From Enterococcus sp. CSURQ0835 (GTDB taxonomy: Bacteria; Bacillota; Bacilli; Lactobacillales; Enterococcaceae), in NCBI RefSeq assembly GCF_902706605.1, contig NZ_CACSLH010000022.1, forward strand, positions 1-51,122: a DNA stretch of 51,122 nt, read 5' to 3'. Positions 36,573 to 45,807 of the stretch are shown here, in pieces. A model generated the notes under the pieces. The model was not told the DNA's origin. It made no database searches and saw nothing but the letters and a program-made list of their open reading frames with translations. Each line of letters starts with the position of its first letter. The first letter of the stretch is position 1. Both the position numbers and the translations under genes were made by a program.

Positions 36573-37742
36573 ATGAAACGATTGAATAAAGCCAACATCC
36601 CTTCACTGCTGATCTCATTGCTCTTTAGTTTGATCTTGTTTTTTAATGTCAACAGCCAAACGGTCAGTCATTTTTTCTCATCTGACACCAATTATGAAGA
36701 AGCGATTCAAAACGTACCGGTGACGGTCCAGTACGATCAAAAGAAGTATTTCGTCCACGGTTTCACCAACACGGTCGCGGTAAAATTATCCAGTGCCAAC
36801 CGCATCCAGTTGAATAAAGAAGTCGATCCAGATACGCGCAGCTTTACGGTGGTGGCGGATCTAGCCGGCTTATCGACTGGGACCCATGAAGTGAAACTCC
36901 AGACTAAAAATCTACAAAATTCGATCGTCGCGACGATCGAACCGAAAACCGTAACGGTCACGATCGAAAAACGCGCAACGAAAAAATTTGAAGTCACGCC
37001 GGTTTTAAGCACGACTGCCGGCCAGAAAAATCGTCAGATCGGTGAGATGTCAGTTGAACCTGAGACCGTGGAAGTTACCACCGGTTCAGAAACGTTGAAG
37101 CAGATTGATCGTGTGATCGCAGCAGTCGACCCGACACGTTTATCAGCTAGTGAAGATTCGATCCAATCTCAAGTACAAGCGTTAAATGCAAATGGCGAAT
37201 CATTACCGGTCCAAGTCTCACCGCAAAATGTGACGGTGGATTTCGCGATGCAAAAAGCGACGAAGCAAGTTGATTTGTATCCGATCCAACAAGGTGCATT
37301 ACCAGAAGGAGTCGAAAGTTATAAGATCAGTTTGAATCCGACCAAAGTCACGATCAGCGGCACAAAAGAGACGTTGAATGGAATCGCTAGTATCGGCGTA
37401 CCGATCGACGTTCATCAAGTCACGGAGACGGTGAAAAAAACGGTGACCATCCCAACGAATAAAAATTATAAAGTGACACCTGCTAGTGTGAATGCGCAGA
37501 TCGATCCCGTTGAAAAAAAGTCGGGAGCAGCGGCCAGTAGTCAGTCAGCAAGTAATTCTGCTGACGCTTCTACAGTCGCTGCTACCAGTCAGTCAGCAAG
37601 CGGGCTGCGTCCTGCCCAAAATCCTAACTCGGTGATTACTTCAACTAGTCAGGCAGCATCAAAGCCGACACATAGCACGAAAAACAGTTCATCGACCTCA
37701 GCGACTGAAATGTCTACGACTGAGACGATGCAGACGAATTAA
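36573..37742 (+). CDS. cdaR: CdaR (YbbR-domain regulator of CdaA)
   Basis: A 389-aa protein with one N-terminal TM (about 10-28) and an extracytoplasmic part of tandem YbbR domains (about 40-315, repeated 'KVTVTIE'/'VTVDFAM'-type strands). It ends in a Ser/Thr/Ala-rich low-complexity tail of about 75 residues. CdaR contacts CdaA in the membrane and modulates its activity. The disordered tail may span or sense the wall. Lies between cdaA and glmM as in other Firmicutes. Confidence 0.93.
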   Translation: MKRLNKANIPSLLISLLFSLILFFNVNSQTVSHFFSSDTNYEEAIQNVPVTVQYDQKKYFVHGFTNTVAVKLSSANRIQLNKEVDPDTRSFTVVADLAGLSTGTHEVKLQTKNLQNSIVATIEPKTVTVTIEKRATKKFEVTPVLSTTAGQKNRQIGEMSVEPETVEVTTGSETLKQIDRVIAAVDPTRLSASEDSIQSQVQALNANGESLPVQVSPQNVTVDFAMQKATKQVDLYPIQQGALPEGVESYKISLNPTKVTISGTKETLNGIASIGVPIDVHQVTETVKKTVTIPTNKNYKVTPASVNAQIDPVEKKSGAAASSQSASNSADASTVAATSQSASGLRPAQNPNSVITSTSQAASKPTHSTKNSSSTSATEMSTTETMQTN

Positions 37743-37760
37743 GAAGGAGTATTTTTTGAT

Positions 37761-39116
37761 ATGGCAAAATATTTTGGTACAGACGGCGTCCGGGGAATCG
37801 CCAATAAAGAATTGACCCCTGAATTAGCATTTAAGTTAGGTCGTTGCGGCGGCTATGTTTTAAGTCAGCATGAAGAAAATTCAGACAAGCGTCCACGAGT
37901 TTTAGTGGGGCGTGATACTCGGATCTCAGGCCAATTGTTAGAATCAGCATTGATCGCAGGTCTACTATCAGTCGGGATCGAAGTCTTTCAGTTAGGTGTG
38001 ATCTCAACGCCAGGTGTTGCTTATTTGACTCGTTTGCAAAAAGCTTCTGCTGGCGTGATGATCTCAGCTTCTCATAATCCAGCAGAAGATAACGGGATCA
38101 AATTTTTTGGTGGTGACGGCTACAAATTAGTCGACGAACAAGAAGAAGAGATCGAAGCGTTGTTAGATGCCGAAGATACATTGCCTCGTCCTTCAGCTGA
38201 AGGGTTGGGGACTGTGGAAGAATTCCATGAAGGCTTATTAAAATATGCGCAGTTCTTGACGCAAACGATCCCTGGTGATCTTTCTGGTTTGACTGTTTGT
38301 ATCGATGCGGCAAATGGCGCGACTTCTACTACGGTCAATCGGTTGTTCGCCGATTTAGAAACTGATTTTTATACGATGGGGACCTCACCGAATGGGTTAA
38401 ATATCAATGATGGTGTTGGGTCGACGCATCCGCAAAAATTAGCTGAATTTGTCGTGGAAAAAGGCGCGCAAGTTGGTTTAGCTTTTGATGGTGATGGCGA
38501 CCGCGTGATTGCAGTCGATGAGTTGGGCAACATCGTGGACGGCGATCAGATCATGTACATCTGCGCGAAATATTTAGCAGAGAAGAAACGGTTGAAAAAA
38601 GATACGGTCGTTACGACGGTCATGAGTAATCTCGGCTTCCATAAGGCTCTAGAAGCGATCGGCTTACACGATGTGATCACAAAAGTCGGTGACCGGTACG
38701 TCGTTGAAGAAATGCGGAAAAATGATTACAACCTTGGTGGCGAACAATCAGGTCACGTTTTATTCTTAGATTACAATACCACTGGTGACGGGATGCTGAC
38801 AGGGATTCAATTATTGAATATCATGAAGCAAACCGGTAAAAAATTATCCGAGCTAGCAGCAGAAGTCACGATCTACCCACAAAAATTAGTCAACATTCGG
38901 GTCAGTGATAAATACGGCGCGATGGATGTGCCAGCGATCAAAGCGGTGATCGATGAGGCAGAAGCGGAAATGAATGGCGAAGGCCGCATCTTAGTCCGCC
39001 CGTCTGGAACCGAACCTTTGTTGCGGGTCATGGCTGAAGCACCAACCGATGAAAAAGTCGAATACTACGTGGAAAAAATCGCGGCAGTCGTTCGCCAAGA
39101 GATCGGGTTAGATTAA
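37761..39116 (+). CDS. glmM: Phosphoglucosamine mutase GlmM
   Basis: A 451-aa enzyme converting glucosamine-6-phosphate to glucosamine-1-phosphate for UDP-GlcNAc. Active-site serine Ser104 in '[12 protein letters not shown]', metal loop 'DGDGDRVI', sugar loop 'GGEQSGHV' and phosphate loop '[14 protein letters not shown]' are all present. AGAAGGAG precedes the ATG. Last gene of the operon. GlmM is known to bind and inhibit CdaA in other Firmicutes, coupling wall precursor synthesis and c-di-AMP. Confidence 0.97.
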   Translation: MAKYFGTDGVRGIANKELTPELAFKLGRCGGYVLSQHEENSDKRPRVLVGRDTRISGQLLESALIAGLLSVGIEVFQLGVISTPGVAYLTRLQKASAGVMISASHNPAEDNGIKFFGGDGYKLVDEQEEEIEALLDAEDTLPRPSAEGLGTVEEFHEGLLKYAQFLTQTIPGDLSGLTVCIDAANGATSTTVNRLFADLETDFYTMGTSPNGLNINDGVGSTHPQKLAEFVVEKGAQVGLAFDGDGDRVIAVDELGNIVDGDQIMYICAKYLAEKKRLKKDTVVTTVMSNLGFHKALEAIGLHDVITKVGDRYVVEEMRKNDYNLGGEQSGHVLFLDYNTTGDGMLTGIQLLNIMKQTGKKLSELAAEVTIYPQKLVNIRVSDKYGAMDVPAIKAVIDEAEAEMNGEGRILVRPSGTEPLLRVMAEAPTDEKVEYYVEKIAAVVRQEIGLD

Positions 39117-39130
39117 AAAGTATCTGAACA

Positions 39131-39171
39131 AAAAAAGCCCGACCGATCAAAAAAATCGGTCGGGCTTTTTT
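39131..39171. terminator. Bidirectional terminator between glmM and the tetR-like gene
   Basis: Perfect 17-bp stem (A run, GCCCGACCGAT and complement), A on the left and T on the right. Confidence 0.9.
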
Positions 39172-39180
39172 GTGCGCTGA

Positions 39181-39711
39181 TCAGTTGTTGATGTGAAATA
39201 AAGCAGCTAAAATATGGCCCATTTGTTGTGGTGTTTCCTTCATGCCTGTTTGAATCCAACGTAATTCTACTGCGACGACTGCACCGGCCATAAAAATAGT
39301 CGTGTAGTTATTTTTCAGTCGCATTTTTTCGATTTTTCCTTGCTCGATCAAATAAGCATAGACGGTCTCAAAAGTCGTGACTAACGTTTCAGTCAAGCCG
39401 GCATTGGCTAACATCGTAACGGAAGTGGCTTCTTTTTTTTGTAATTGAAAATAGACCGTCATTAATTCGTTGAAACTCATTTCCTCCGCATGGTGTGCGC
39501 GGCGTAAATAAGCACTCATTTCCCAACTTTTATATTTTAAGATCACTTCTTGTAATGAATGAAAATTGCGATAGTAATACGTGCGTGAAACTTGTGCTGT
39601 TCGGCATAACTCAGCGACCGTAATCTCGATCAGTTCTTTTTTTTGCAACAATCGTAATAGGGCTTGATAGATCTGCCGTAGTTTTTGGAGTTTGACTTCT
39701 TGTGGTCCCAT
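39181..39711 (-). CDS. TetR-family regulator of the adjacent exporter
   Basis: A 176-aa repressor-type protein. Helix-turn-helix at about 31-58 ('TVAELCRTAQVSRTYYYRNF'), then an all-helical ligand domain with a hydrophobic C-terminal helix ('IFMAGAVVAVELRWIQTG'). Divergent from the MFS exporter with about 88 bases between starts, the usual arrangement for a drug-sensing repressor and its pump. An imperfect dyad around 39733-39765 (TGTGTAACCTAAG versus CTTGAGTATAACA) could be the shared operator. Confidence 0.82.
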   Translation of the reverse strand: MGPQEVKLQKLRQIYQALLRLLQKKELIEITVAELCRTAQVSRTYYYRNFHSLQEVILKYKSWEMSAYLRRAHHAEEMSFNELMTVYFQLQKKEATSVTMLANAGLTETLVTTFETVYAYLIEQGKIEKMRLKNNYTTIFMAGAVVAVELRWIQTGMKETPQQMGHILAALFHINN

Positions 39712-39799
39712 CGTTTACAAATTCCCCTCTTTGTGTAACCTAAGTCTGTGTCTTGAGTATAACATGCGCTATGCTGATTTCATTAAAGGGGGAATTACT

Positions 39800-41365
39800 T
39801 TGAGTAAACAGCATAAATTTATTTTAAGTACGATGGCGGTGGGAATCTTTTTATGTGCGTTAGATACCACTGTCATGAATATCGCTTTACCAGCCATTCA
39901 AACTGGTTTGCACACGCAGCTCGACTCGTTACAATGGGCTTTAAATGTTTATACGATTCTCTTTGCAGCGTTGACGATTCCTTTGGGGCGAGTAGCGGAT
40001 GTTTTCGGCCGGAATAAAGTTTATCTAGTCGGGTTACTACTTTTTCTGGTCGGATCGGTCGCTTCTGGTTGTGCAGAGACAGTCAGTCAGCTTATTTTAA
40101 GTCGCGGGGTTCAAGCGGTGGGAGCAGCGATTATTTTTCCAGCTGGGATGACGATCGGGATCAACACGGTGGGGTTGCAGCAACGAAATACCGCGATCTT
40201 GATCTTGGGGATCACCCAAGGATTAGCGGCAGCTCTCGGTCCAACGATTGGTGGTTTCGTGACTCAATTCGTTGGCTGGCGGGGGATTTTTTTGATCAAT
40301 TTACCCCTTGGTTTGATCGCATTTTTGTTTAATCTGTTTTTACTTCCGCTAAAAGAAGAAGCAACGATCAAAAAATCATTGGATTTACCAGGCATGTTTT
40401 TAAGTGCTGTCACTTTGTTTTCACTTGTCTTGGCTTTGGTACAAGGAAGTGTTTGGGGCTGGACTAGTTTAAGAATAATCCTTTTAGTGAGTTGTTTTGG
40501 TTTAGCACTGGGCTTATTTCTGTGGCGGGAAAAAGTTACAGATGCACCGATGATCCCGCTGGCTTTATTCAAGGATCGACAATTTAGCGGAACGGTCTTG
40601 CTGACGGTTCTTGCAGGGATCTTTTTTGTCGGACTAATGGTTATTTTGCCTAGTTTTTTCACCAAAGTTCAGCAAAATTCTGAACTTGTGGCAGCCTTAA
40701 TGATCACGCCAGCTTCCGCGATGGTCTTTTTCTTTTCGCCGATCAGTGGCTTGTTGCTTGAAAAAACGGGTGCTCGAGTTTTGTTGGCTTCGGGAATTTT
40801 TTTCATCGCGCTAGGCTATACGGGGTTCATTTTTTTAAATCTTGCGAGCTATTGGCAAATCGCGAGTGCATTAGTATTGATCGGGGCAGGCTATGGGATC
40901 GTCATTGGGCCTTTAACTGTTTTGAGTGCTGGAAATTTTTCAGGGGAATTGTTGACAGCTTCGCAAAGTGTGATTGGTGTCTTTCGGCAGATCGGTACTG
41001 TTTTGGCTGTTGCCATCTTTGTTAGTGCACTGTCTTCAAACTTAGAGGTAGCCAAAAAAGAAATGTGGCAGACGACACAAAAAGAAGTTGCTGCGCTACA
41101 AGTGCCTAGCGCCGGGAAAAAACAAATCTTAAGTAAGACCAAGGCCGCGCTGGCTAGTGAAACGACGACACCGCCCAAAATGGAAACTTTGAATCCAAAC
41201 ATTAAGAGCTTTCAACAAAAAATGACGGTGATGAAGAGCCAAAAATTATCAACCGCTTTTATCCAGCCATTTCAAAAAGCGATGCCGTTTACTTGGCTCT
41301 TTATTTTCGTTAGCTTGATCTTTCCTAAAAAACGAGAATCGCCACGAGTCGCCACTAAGAAATAA
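39800..41365 (+). CDS. MFS drug:H+ antiporter, DHA2 (14-TM, EmrB/QacA) family
   Basis: A 521-aa membrane exporter. The TTG at 39800 follows AAAGGGGGA by about seven bases and gives MSKQHKFIL directly before TM1. The long upstream extension to 39692 overlaps the tetR gene and the promoter and is unlikely. Family motifs: 'LDTTVMNIALPAIQ' in TM1, motif A 'GRVADVFGRNKVY', motif C 'GITQGLAAALGPTIGG'. About 90 polar residues with Gln/Lys and Thr-Pro content lie between TM13 and the final TM. Substrate unknown; probably amphiphilic drugs or dyes. Confidence 0.85.
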   Translation: MSKQHKFILSTMAVGIFLCALDTTVMNIALPAIQTGLHTQLDSLQWALNVYTILFAALTIPLGRVADVFGRNKVYLVGLLLFLVGSVASGCAETVSQLILSRGVQAVGAAIIFPAGMTIGINTVGLQQRNTAILILGITQGLAAALGPTIGGFVTQFVGWRGIFLINLPLGLIAFLFNLFLLPLKEEATIKKSLDLPGMFLSAVTLFSLVLALVQGSVWGWTSLRIILLVSCFGLALGLFLWREKVTDAPMIPLALFKDRQFSGTVLLTVLAGIFFVGLMVILPSFFTKVQQNSELVAALMITPASAMVFFFSPISGLLLEKTGARVLLASGIFFIALGYTGFIFLNLASYWQIASALVLIGAGYGIVIGPLTVLSAGNFSGELLTASQSVIGVFRQIGTVLAVAIFVSALSSNLEVAKKEMWQTTQKEVAALQVPSAGKKQILSKTKAALASETTTPPKMETLNPNIKSFQQKMTVMKSQKLSTAFIQPFQKAMPFTWLFIFVSLIFPKKRESPRVATKK

Positions 41366-41430
41366 TTTTTCGCTACTAAAACAGCAACTTAGTCGGGCGT
41401 GCTTCATTCAAAAAATGACTGGATAGAGCG

Positions 41431-41472
41431 AAAAAAGCAGCTGACCCATTAAGACTGGTCAGCCGCTTTTTT
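41431..41472 (+). terminator. Rho-independent terminator of the exporter gene
   Basis: Sixteen-pair stem (AAAAAAGCAGCTGACC with GGTCAGCCGCTTTTTT, one mismatch) and 10-nt loop. Confidence 0.85.
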
Positions 41473-41564
41473 AAAATTTGCTGAGAAGACTTCCGCTTGG
41501 GTTGGAGAAACTAAAAAAAATTCGTTAATAGGAGTAACAGCAAATTTTTTAAGGAGTGAGGAAG

Positions 41565-42053
41565 ATGACGCGCAGTGTTTCGCCTTGGCCAGCCCAAAAA
41601 TATTTTACTTTGAAAGTAAAGACTCTTGAAAAACGAATCACACAACACTATGAAAAGACGCAAGACGCGGATTTAGCTGTGCGGATGGTGCTCATCTTAC
41701 AAGTCCGTGGTTCTATTACGACCGAAGAGATTCAGCAACCGATGCGTCACTTGATCCGTCAAATTTTTCAAACGACAAAATTACGTCGCAGTGTCCGTCG
41801 CTGGTTTTTCTATTTTCGGGACTGTTTTACGGCTCAAGAGTGGCAAGTTTTGCTGGCACGCTTGAAACGAACTTGGCCACGGTTAGTCAAACAGGTGAGA
41901 CGCCACATTTCAGCAGTTGTCATGGGTATAAAAAAAGAAGGCCGCAGCCTCCTTTTAACAGCGGCAAGGCGAGCCTCGCCGCAAGTTCCTCAAGCGTCTA
42001 AGCGCGAAAGGATATTTTGGTTCAAACAGTTTATTCAACGGTTACTGATTTAG
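41565..42053 (+). CDS. Small, very basic hypothetical protein overlapping the glmS 3' end
   Basis: A 162-aa ORF. The ATG at 41565 sits eight bases after AAGGAG; a GTG at 41556 is less likely. The product is rich in Arg, Lys and Trp with a helical look ('[24 protein letters not shown]'). It has no signal peptide and no family I recognise. The last 40 codons run through two hairpins (41930-41982) and 23 bases of antisense glmS. The real protein may therefore be shorter, or the end could be the product of a frameshift. Coding status is moderately supported by the start site and isolation behind a terminator. Confidence 0.5.
   Translation: MTRSVSPWPAQKYFTLKVKTLEKRITQHYEKTQDADLAVRMVLILQVRGSITTEEIQQPMRHLIRQIFQTTKLRRSVRRWFFYFRDCFTAQEWQVLLARLKRTWPRLVKQVRRHISAVVMGIKKEGRSLLLTAARRASPQVPQASKRERIFWFKQFIQRLLI
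41961..41982. terminator. GC-rich hairpin, possible part of the glmS terminator
   Basis: GCGGCAAGGC and GCCTCGCCGC pair over ten positions (one mismatch-type pair) with a 2-base spacer. On the minus strand it is followed, 25 bases on, by a short hairpin and seven T (about 41930-41955). This probably ends glmS transcription, although it lies inside the plus-strand ORF. Confidence 0.45.
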
Positions 42054-43839
42054 CTAAGTTCCGTGGTTTGTCGACATCTAAGCCGCGTTCTAATGTTGCG
42101 TAATAAGCTAACAATTGTCCTGGGATCACGGCAGCTAGCGGACGTAAGAAGTGATGAACGACAGGCACGACGATTTGATCGTCAGGCTTGCTCAAATCTT
42201 CTGAGGCGATCACCATCGTATGGGCACCGCGGCTTTCAACTTCTCGTAAGTTCCCCCGAGTATGAGGAGCCGTCACATCATCACTGATGATCCCGATGAC
42301 TGGTGTACCTTCTTCAACTAACGCGATCGTTCCGTGTTTCAATTCACCAGCCGCAAAACCTTCTGCGTGAATGTATGAGATCTCTTTTAATTTCAATGAG
42401 ACTTCTAACGAAACGTAATAGTCCGTGCCGCGGCCGATGTAAAAGGCATGTTCCGCACCTGCGAAATAATCATGAGCTAATTGTTTCAACAGCTCTTTTT
42501 CTGAGATCATGACGTCCATCGCGTTAGCGGCGATTCCTAATTCTTTGACTAGATCAAAGTCTTTTGCAGCGGCATTGTCTTTCGCATCACCGACAGCTTT
42601 TGATAAAACTGTCAAAGCAGCGATCTGAGCCGTATATGCTTTAGTTGAAGCGACTGCGATCTCAGGACCAGCATGTAACAACATTGTGTAAGTTGCTTCG
42701 CGGGATAAGGTCGAACCGGCAACATTGGTCACAGTCAACGCTGGATGACCTAGTTCGTTTGTTTTGACTAAGACTTGACGGCTGTCAGCTGTTTCACCAC
42801 TTTGAGTCAAATAAATGAAAAATGGTTTTGCTGATAAGAGCGGCATGTTATACCCAAATTCACTTGAAAGATGCACTTCTACTGGAATGTTTGCTAGTTC
42901 TTCAATGATCTGCTTGCTGGCAAGTCCGGCATTGTAACTTGTTCCACAAGCTACGATATAGATCCGATCACTAGCTAGTAAGCTGTCTAATAAAGCTTGA
43001 TCAACTGCTACGGCTCCTGTTTCGTCGGTATATTCAGAGATGATCCGACGCATCGTAGCAGGTTGTTCATCGATTTCTTTTAGCATGTAGTAAGGGTAGG
43101 TACCTTTTTCCATATCAGAAGCGTCGATTTTTGCTTCATAAGGTTCCCGCTTGATTGAATCGCCAGCAGCATTTTCGATCGCCACATTATCTTTTGTCAC
43201 GATCACCATTTCGCCGTCATTTAATTCAACGAAAATATTCGTTTGTTGTAACATCGCAAGTGCGTCTGAGCAGATCACGTTGAACCCGTCGCCTAATCCG
43301 ATCAATAAAGGACTTTTGTTTTTGGCAACGTAGATCGTGTCACGGTCATTTTTGTCGATCAAGCCAAATGCGTATGAGCCGCGGATCTTAGTCAAAGCTT
43401 TACGGAATGCTTCTTTCGTATCTAGCCCTTGGTTGGCAAAGTATTCGATCAAATGAACTGCGATCTCAGAATCCGTCTCGCCATAAAAGGTGTCGTTTGC
43501 TAAATATTCATGTTTCAAGTCATCATAATTTTCGATCACGCCGTTGTGAACTAAGACGAAGCGGCCAGATTGAGAGGTATGAGGATGAGCATTTTCTTCA
43601 CTTGGTTCACCGTGAGTCGCCCAACGTGTATGTCCGATCCCAATCGTACCTTGTACTTCTGGTGTGATCTTGCTTTCTAAATCTTTGATGCGGCCTTGTG
43701 ATTTGACTAAGTAATCATGATCAGCATCAGCCACGAAGATCCCAGCTGAATCATACCCACGATATTCTAATTTTTCTAAACCATTTGTTAAAATTTCTGT
43801 TGCTTGGGGATTCCCCACAACTCCAACGATTCCACACAT
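42031..43839 (-). CDS. glmS: Glucosamine-fructose-6-phosphate aminotransferase GlmS
   Basis: A 602-aa enzyme making glucosamine-6-phosphate from fructose-6-phosphate and glutamine, the entry step to UDP-GlcNAc. The N-terminal glutaminase has the catalytic Cys2 (MCGIVGVVG), 'HTRWATHG' and 'HNGVIENY'. Two SIS domains follow ('[11 protein letters not shown]', '[11 protein letters not shown]', 'STKAYTAQ'), and the canonical end [13 protein letters not shown] is present. It is preceded by a glmS ribozyme and a promoter with flanking dyads. The ribosome binding site (TAGGAT) is weak. Confidence 0.97.
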   Translation of the reverse strand: MCGIVGVVGNPQATEILTNGLEKLEYRGYDSAGIFVADADHDYLVKSQGRIKDLESKITPEVQGTIGIGHTRWATHGEPSEENAHPHTSQSGRFVLVHNGVIENYDDLKHEYLANDTFYGETDSEIAVHLIEYFANQGLDTKEAFRKALTKIRGSYAFGLIDKNDRDTIYVAKNKSPLLIGLGDGFNVICSDALAMLQQTNIFVELNDGEMVIVTKDNVAIENAAGDSIKREPYEAKIDASDMEKGTYPYYMLKEIDEQPATMRRIISEYTDETGAVAVDQALLDSLLASDRIYIVACGTSYNAGLASKQIIEELANIPVEVHLSSEFGYNMPLLSAKPFFIYLTQSGETADSRQVLVKTNELGHPALTVTNVAGSTLSREATYTMLLHAGPEIAVASTKAYTAQIAALTVLSKAVGDAKDNAAAKDFDLVKELGIAANAMDVMISEKELLKQLAHDYFAGAEHAFYIGRGTDYYVSLEVSLKLKEISYIHAEGFAAGELKHGTIALVEEGTPVIGIISDDVTAPHTRGNLREVESRGAHTMVIASEDLSKPDDQIVVPVVHHFLRPLAAVIPGQLLAYYATLERGLDVDKPRNLAKSVTVE

Positions 43840-43887
43840 AAAATTATCCTACTTTCATTTGTCAGTTTAGCTCCCGTTGCTGAAGGG

Positions 43888-44015
43888 TCAGTTCTTTGTT
43901 CTTTTTTTGCAAAAAGTTTTTAAAATAACCTGTAGAGATCAGCTTCCCTGAAACCATCCGCCGAATCTTTCGATGAGTTTCTTCCTCGTCACCTCGCAAG
44001 GAGGCCTGGCGCTAT
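43888..44015 (-). ncRNA. glmS ribozyme (glucosamine-6-phosphate sensing)
   Basis: The minus strand upstream of glmS carries the ribozyme core: AGCGCC at the cleavage site, TGACGAGG, then ATCGAAAGATTCGGCGGATG, a GAAGCTGATCTCTACAGG segment, and a final P4-like stem before AACAAAGAA. Cleavage is expected between A 44013 and G 44012. When glucosamine-6-phosphate binds, the leader self-cleaves and the glmS mRNA is degraded. A hairpin-forming segment (43862-43887) lies between it and the ATG. Confidence 0.93.
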
Positions 44016-44018
44016 CAA

Positions 44019-44036
44019 AAATGGTCTAACCAATTT
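44019..44036. promoter_or_regulatory. Dyad operator 1, between promoter and ribozyme
   Basis: AAATGGTCTAACCAATTT contains TGGT-CTA-ACCA, a palindrome similar to NagR (GntR-family) dre sites. It lies about 27-45 bases downstream of the predicted start and six bases upstream of the ribozyme cleavage point. Confidence 0.55.
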
Positions 44037-44069
44037 GATTTTTTGGTATTTCTAACGGAAACACTGATT

Positions 44070-44098
44070 AATATAATATAAAAACAATATTTCGTCAA
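44070..44098 (-). promoter_or_regulatory. glmS promoter
   Basis: On the minus strand, -35 TTGACG (44098-44093), 17-base spacer, -10 TATATT (44075-44070). Predicted start near 44063, about 50 bases before the ribozyme. Confidence 0.75.
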
Positions 44099-44117
44099 CT
44101 ATTTGTCTTTTGGTTTT

Positions 44118-44134
44118 AAATGGTCTAGCCAAAT
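44118..44134. promoter_or_regulatory. Dyad operator 2, upstream of the glmS promoter
   Basis: AAATGGTCTAGCCAAAT is nearly identical to operator 1 (TGGTCTA-n-CCA core) and lies about 20 bases upstream of the -35. The two centres are 99 bases apart and bracket the promoter. Confidence 0.55.
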
Positions 44135-44314
44135 AGTAGCGGGTTCGAACATCTTCGTCAGAAAATAAAATTTTTTTGATTGGAACCATTTCATAACGTT
44201 TTCACTTAAGGTAAAATAGATAGGATACCGCTCAAACAGCCATGCGTTTTATAAGTATGCTACACTAAACGGTAGTCTGAGTAAGGGAAATGATTACCTT
44301 AAAGGAGGAAAAAA

Positions 44315-44602
44315 ATGAATGATGTTCAAAATTTGACTGTGGGAGAGTTGAGAGCTTTTCTCGCCCAGTTGGAAACAGTCAAAGAAGTTACTGCAGAGAC
44401 CAAGATTTTTCTTGATACCGGTTGGGATTCGATCCAAGAAATCGCACCCGATGCCTTGAGTATTGAACAAGCGCGACCGTTTGAGATCACTGATCCGCTG
44501 TCTGGCGAAGTCTTTGGCGGCTATCGTTTAGCTGAAAAAGCCGTTCAATCAAAAGCGGATGGACCCAGTGAAACGGTTCTCGTGATTCGCAACCTCTATT
44601 AA
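44315..44602 (+). CDS. Small acidic hypothetical protein
   Basis: A 95-aa soluble protein with a strong ribosome binding site (AAAGGAGG, seven bases before ATG). An N-terminal helix ('TVGELRAFLAQLETVKEV') is followed by an alternating strand pattern ('ETKIFLDTGWDSIQEIAPDAL', then 'FEITDPLSGEVFGGYRL' and 'ETVLVIRNLY'), suggesting a compact α/β fold. No family recognised. It stands alone on the plus strand, divergent from glmS; no terminator is obvious after it. Confidence 0.65.
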   Translation: MNDVQNLTVGELRAFLAQLETVKEVTAETKIFLDTGWDSIQEIAPDALSIEQARPFEITDPLSGEVFGGYRLAEKAVQSKADGPSETVLVIRNLY

Positions 44603-44777
44603 AAGTTTAGCAGAAAACAATTGAGATTGTAAATTGATTATAATGATTAAAAAATATTAATAAAAGATAAACAATCAAAAATCGTTTCGGCGTAGCTTAA
44701 GTCAAAGCAAAATGAACTGAGTATGATAAAATGACAGTAAGCATAATAAGTTCACGTGTTGATTAAGGAGGAAAAAG

Positions 44778-45806
44778 ATGAATAAAAGAAGATGGGTCGC
44801 AGTCGTCGCAGCGTGTGCTTTATTTTTATTTTCACTGGTGACAGCTGGGATAACGAATAAAGAAGAAAAGAAAGCCAACGAGCTGGGGCAGTTGAATGAA
44901 TTGCTGTACGGTTCGGACACGCCGCAAGAAAAAGTGCTAGAAAAAGGAAACGCTGGTAAAAAAATCGTGAAACTGCAAATCGATGGGACGATCGCAGATG
45001 ACGGCACCAGCAGTGTTTTTTCAACCGCTAGCTACAATCACTCGGCTTTTATGAAACAGTTAGCCGCGATCAAAAAAGATCCAGCCGTCAAAGGGGTTTT
45101 ATTAGAAGTGAATTCACCCGGCGGTTCAGTTTATGAGACCGCAGAGATCACGCGGCAGTTAAACGCGATCAAAAAAAGCGGCGTACCGATCTATGTCGCA
45201 ATGGAAAATCAAGCTGCAAGTGGCGGCTATTATGTCTCTGCTGGTGCAGACAAGATTTTCGCTAGTGACGAGACGATGACTGGCTCGATCGGGGTCATCA
45301 TGTCAAATGTCAACTACTCTGGCTTGTTAGAAAAATTGGGGATCAGTGACGCGACGATCAAAAGTGGCGCGTTAAAAGATATCGGTTCTTCGATGCGACC
45401 TCAGACCGAAGAAGATAAAAAAGTTCTACAAGCTTTTGTGGACAGCAGTTATAAACGTTTCGTCAAAGTAGTCGCAAATGGACGCCACATGTCAGAAGAT
45501 CAAGTGCGCAAATTAGCAGATGGTCGTATTTATGATGGCGCGCAAGCAAAAGAAAACGGCTTAGTGGATCAAATCGGCTATCCGGATCAAGCGTTAAAAG
45601 CCTTGAAAAAAGAACAAGGGTTGACGGGAGCTCGGGTCGTGGAATATACCAACGGCAATACCGCGTTTGTCAACAGTTGGCTAGGGAGTAACTTAGCGGA
45701 ACTGCAAGGTTTGAAACCGTCACAAGAAAAAGTGATGCAGCAATTGATCGAAAGTGTCGGCACCCCACAAGCACCTAAAGCGATGTATTTATACGGAGGT
45801 GAATAA
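44778..45806 (+). CDS. sppA: Signal peptide peptidase SppA
   Basis: A 342-aa membrane-anchored serine protease that degrades leftover signal peptides. N-terminal TM (about 6-24). Nucleophile Ser148 in 'NQAASGGYYVS' and general-base Lys200 in 'KSGALKDIGS', at nearly the same positions as in B. subtilis SppA. 'VNSPGGSVYET' forms the oxyanion region. AAGGAGG precedes the ATG. Followed at once by an RDD-family gene, a frequent pairing. Confidence 0.94.
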   Translation: MNKRRWVAVVAACALFLFSLVTAGITNKEEKKANELGQLNELLYGSDTPQEKVLEKGNAGKKIVKLQIDGTIADDGTSSVFSTASYNHSAFMKQLAAIKKDPAVKGVLLEVNSPGGSVYETAEITRQLNAIKKSGVPIYVAMENQAASGGYYVSAGADKIFASDETMTGSIGVIMSNVNYSGLLEKLGISDATIKSGALKDIGSSMRPQTEEDKKVLQAFVDSSYKRFVKVVANGRHMSEDQVRKLADGRIYDGAQAKENGLVDQIGYPDQALKALKKEQGLTGARVVEYTNGNTAFVNSWLGSNLAELQGLKPSQEKVMQQLIESVGTPQAPKAMYLYGGE

Positions 45807-45807
45807 G

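Noticed and set aside
39692-39799. N-terminal extension of the MFS exporter
   Set aside because: It overlaps the divergent regulator gene and the probable promoter, and AAAGGGGGA points to TTG 39800.
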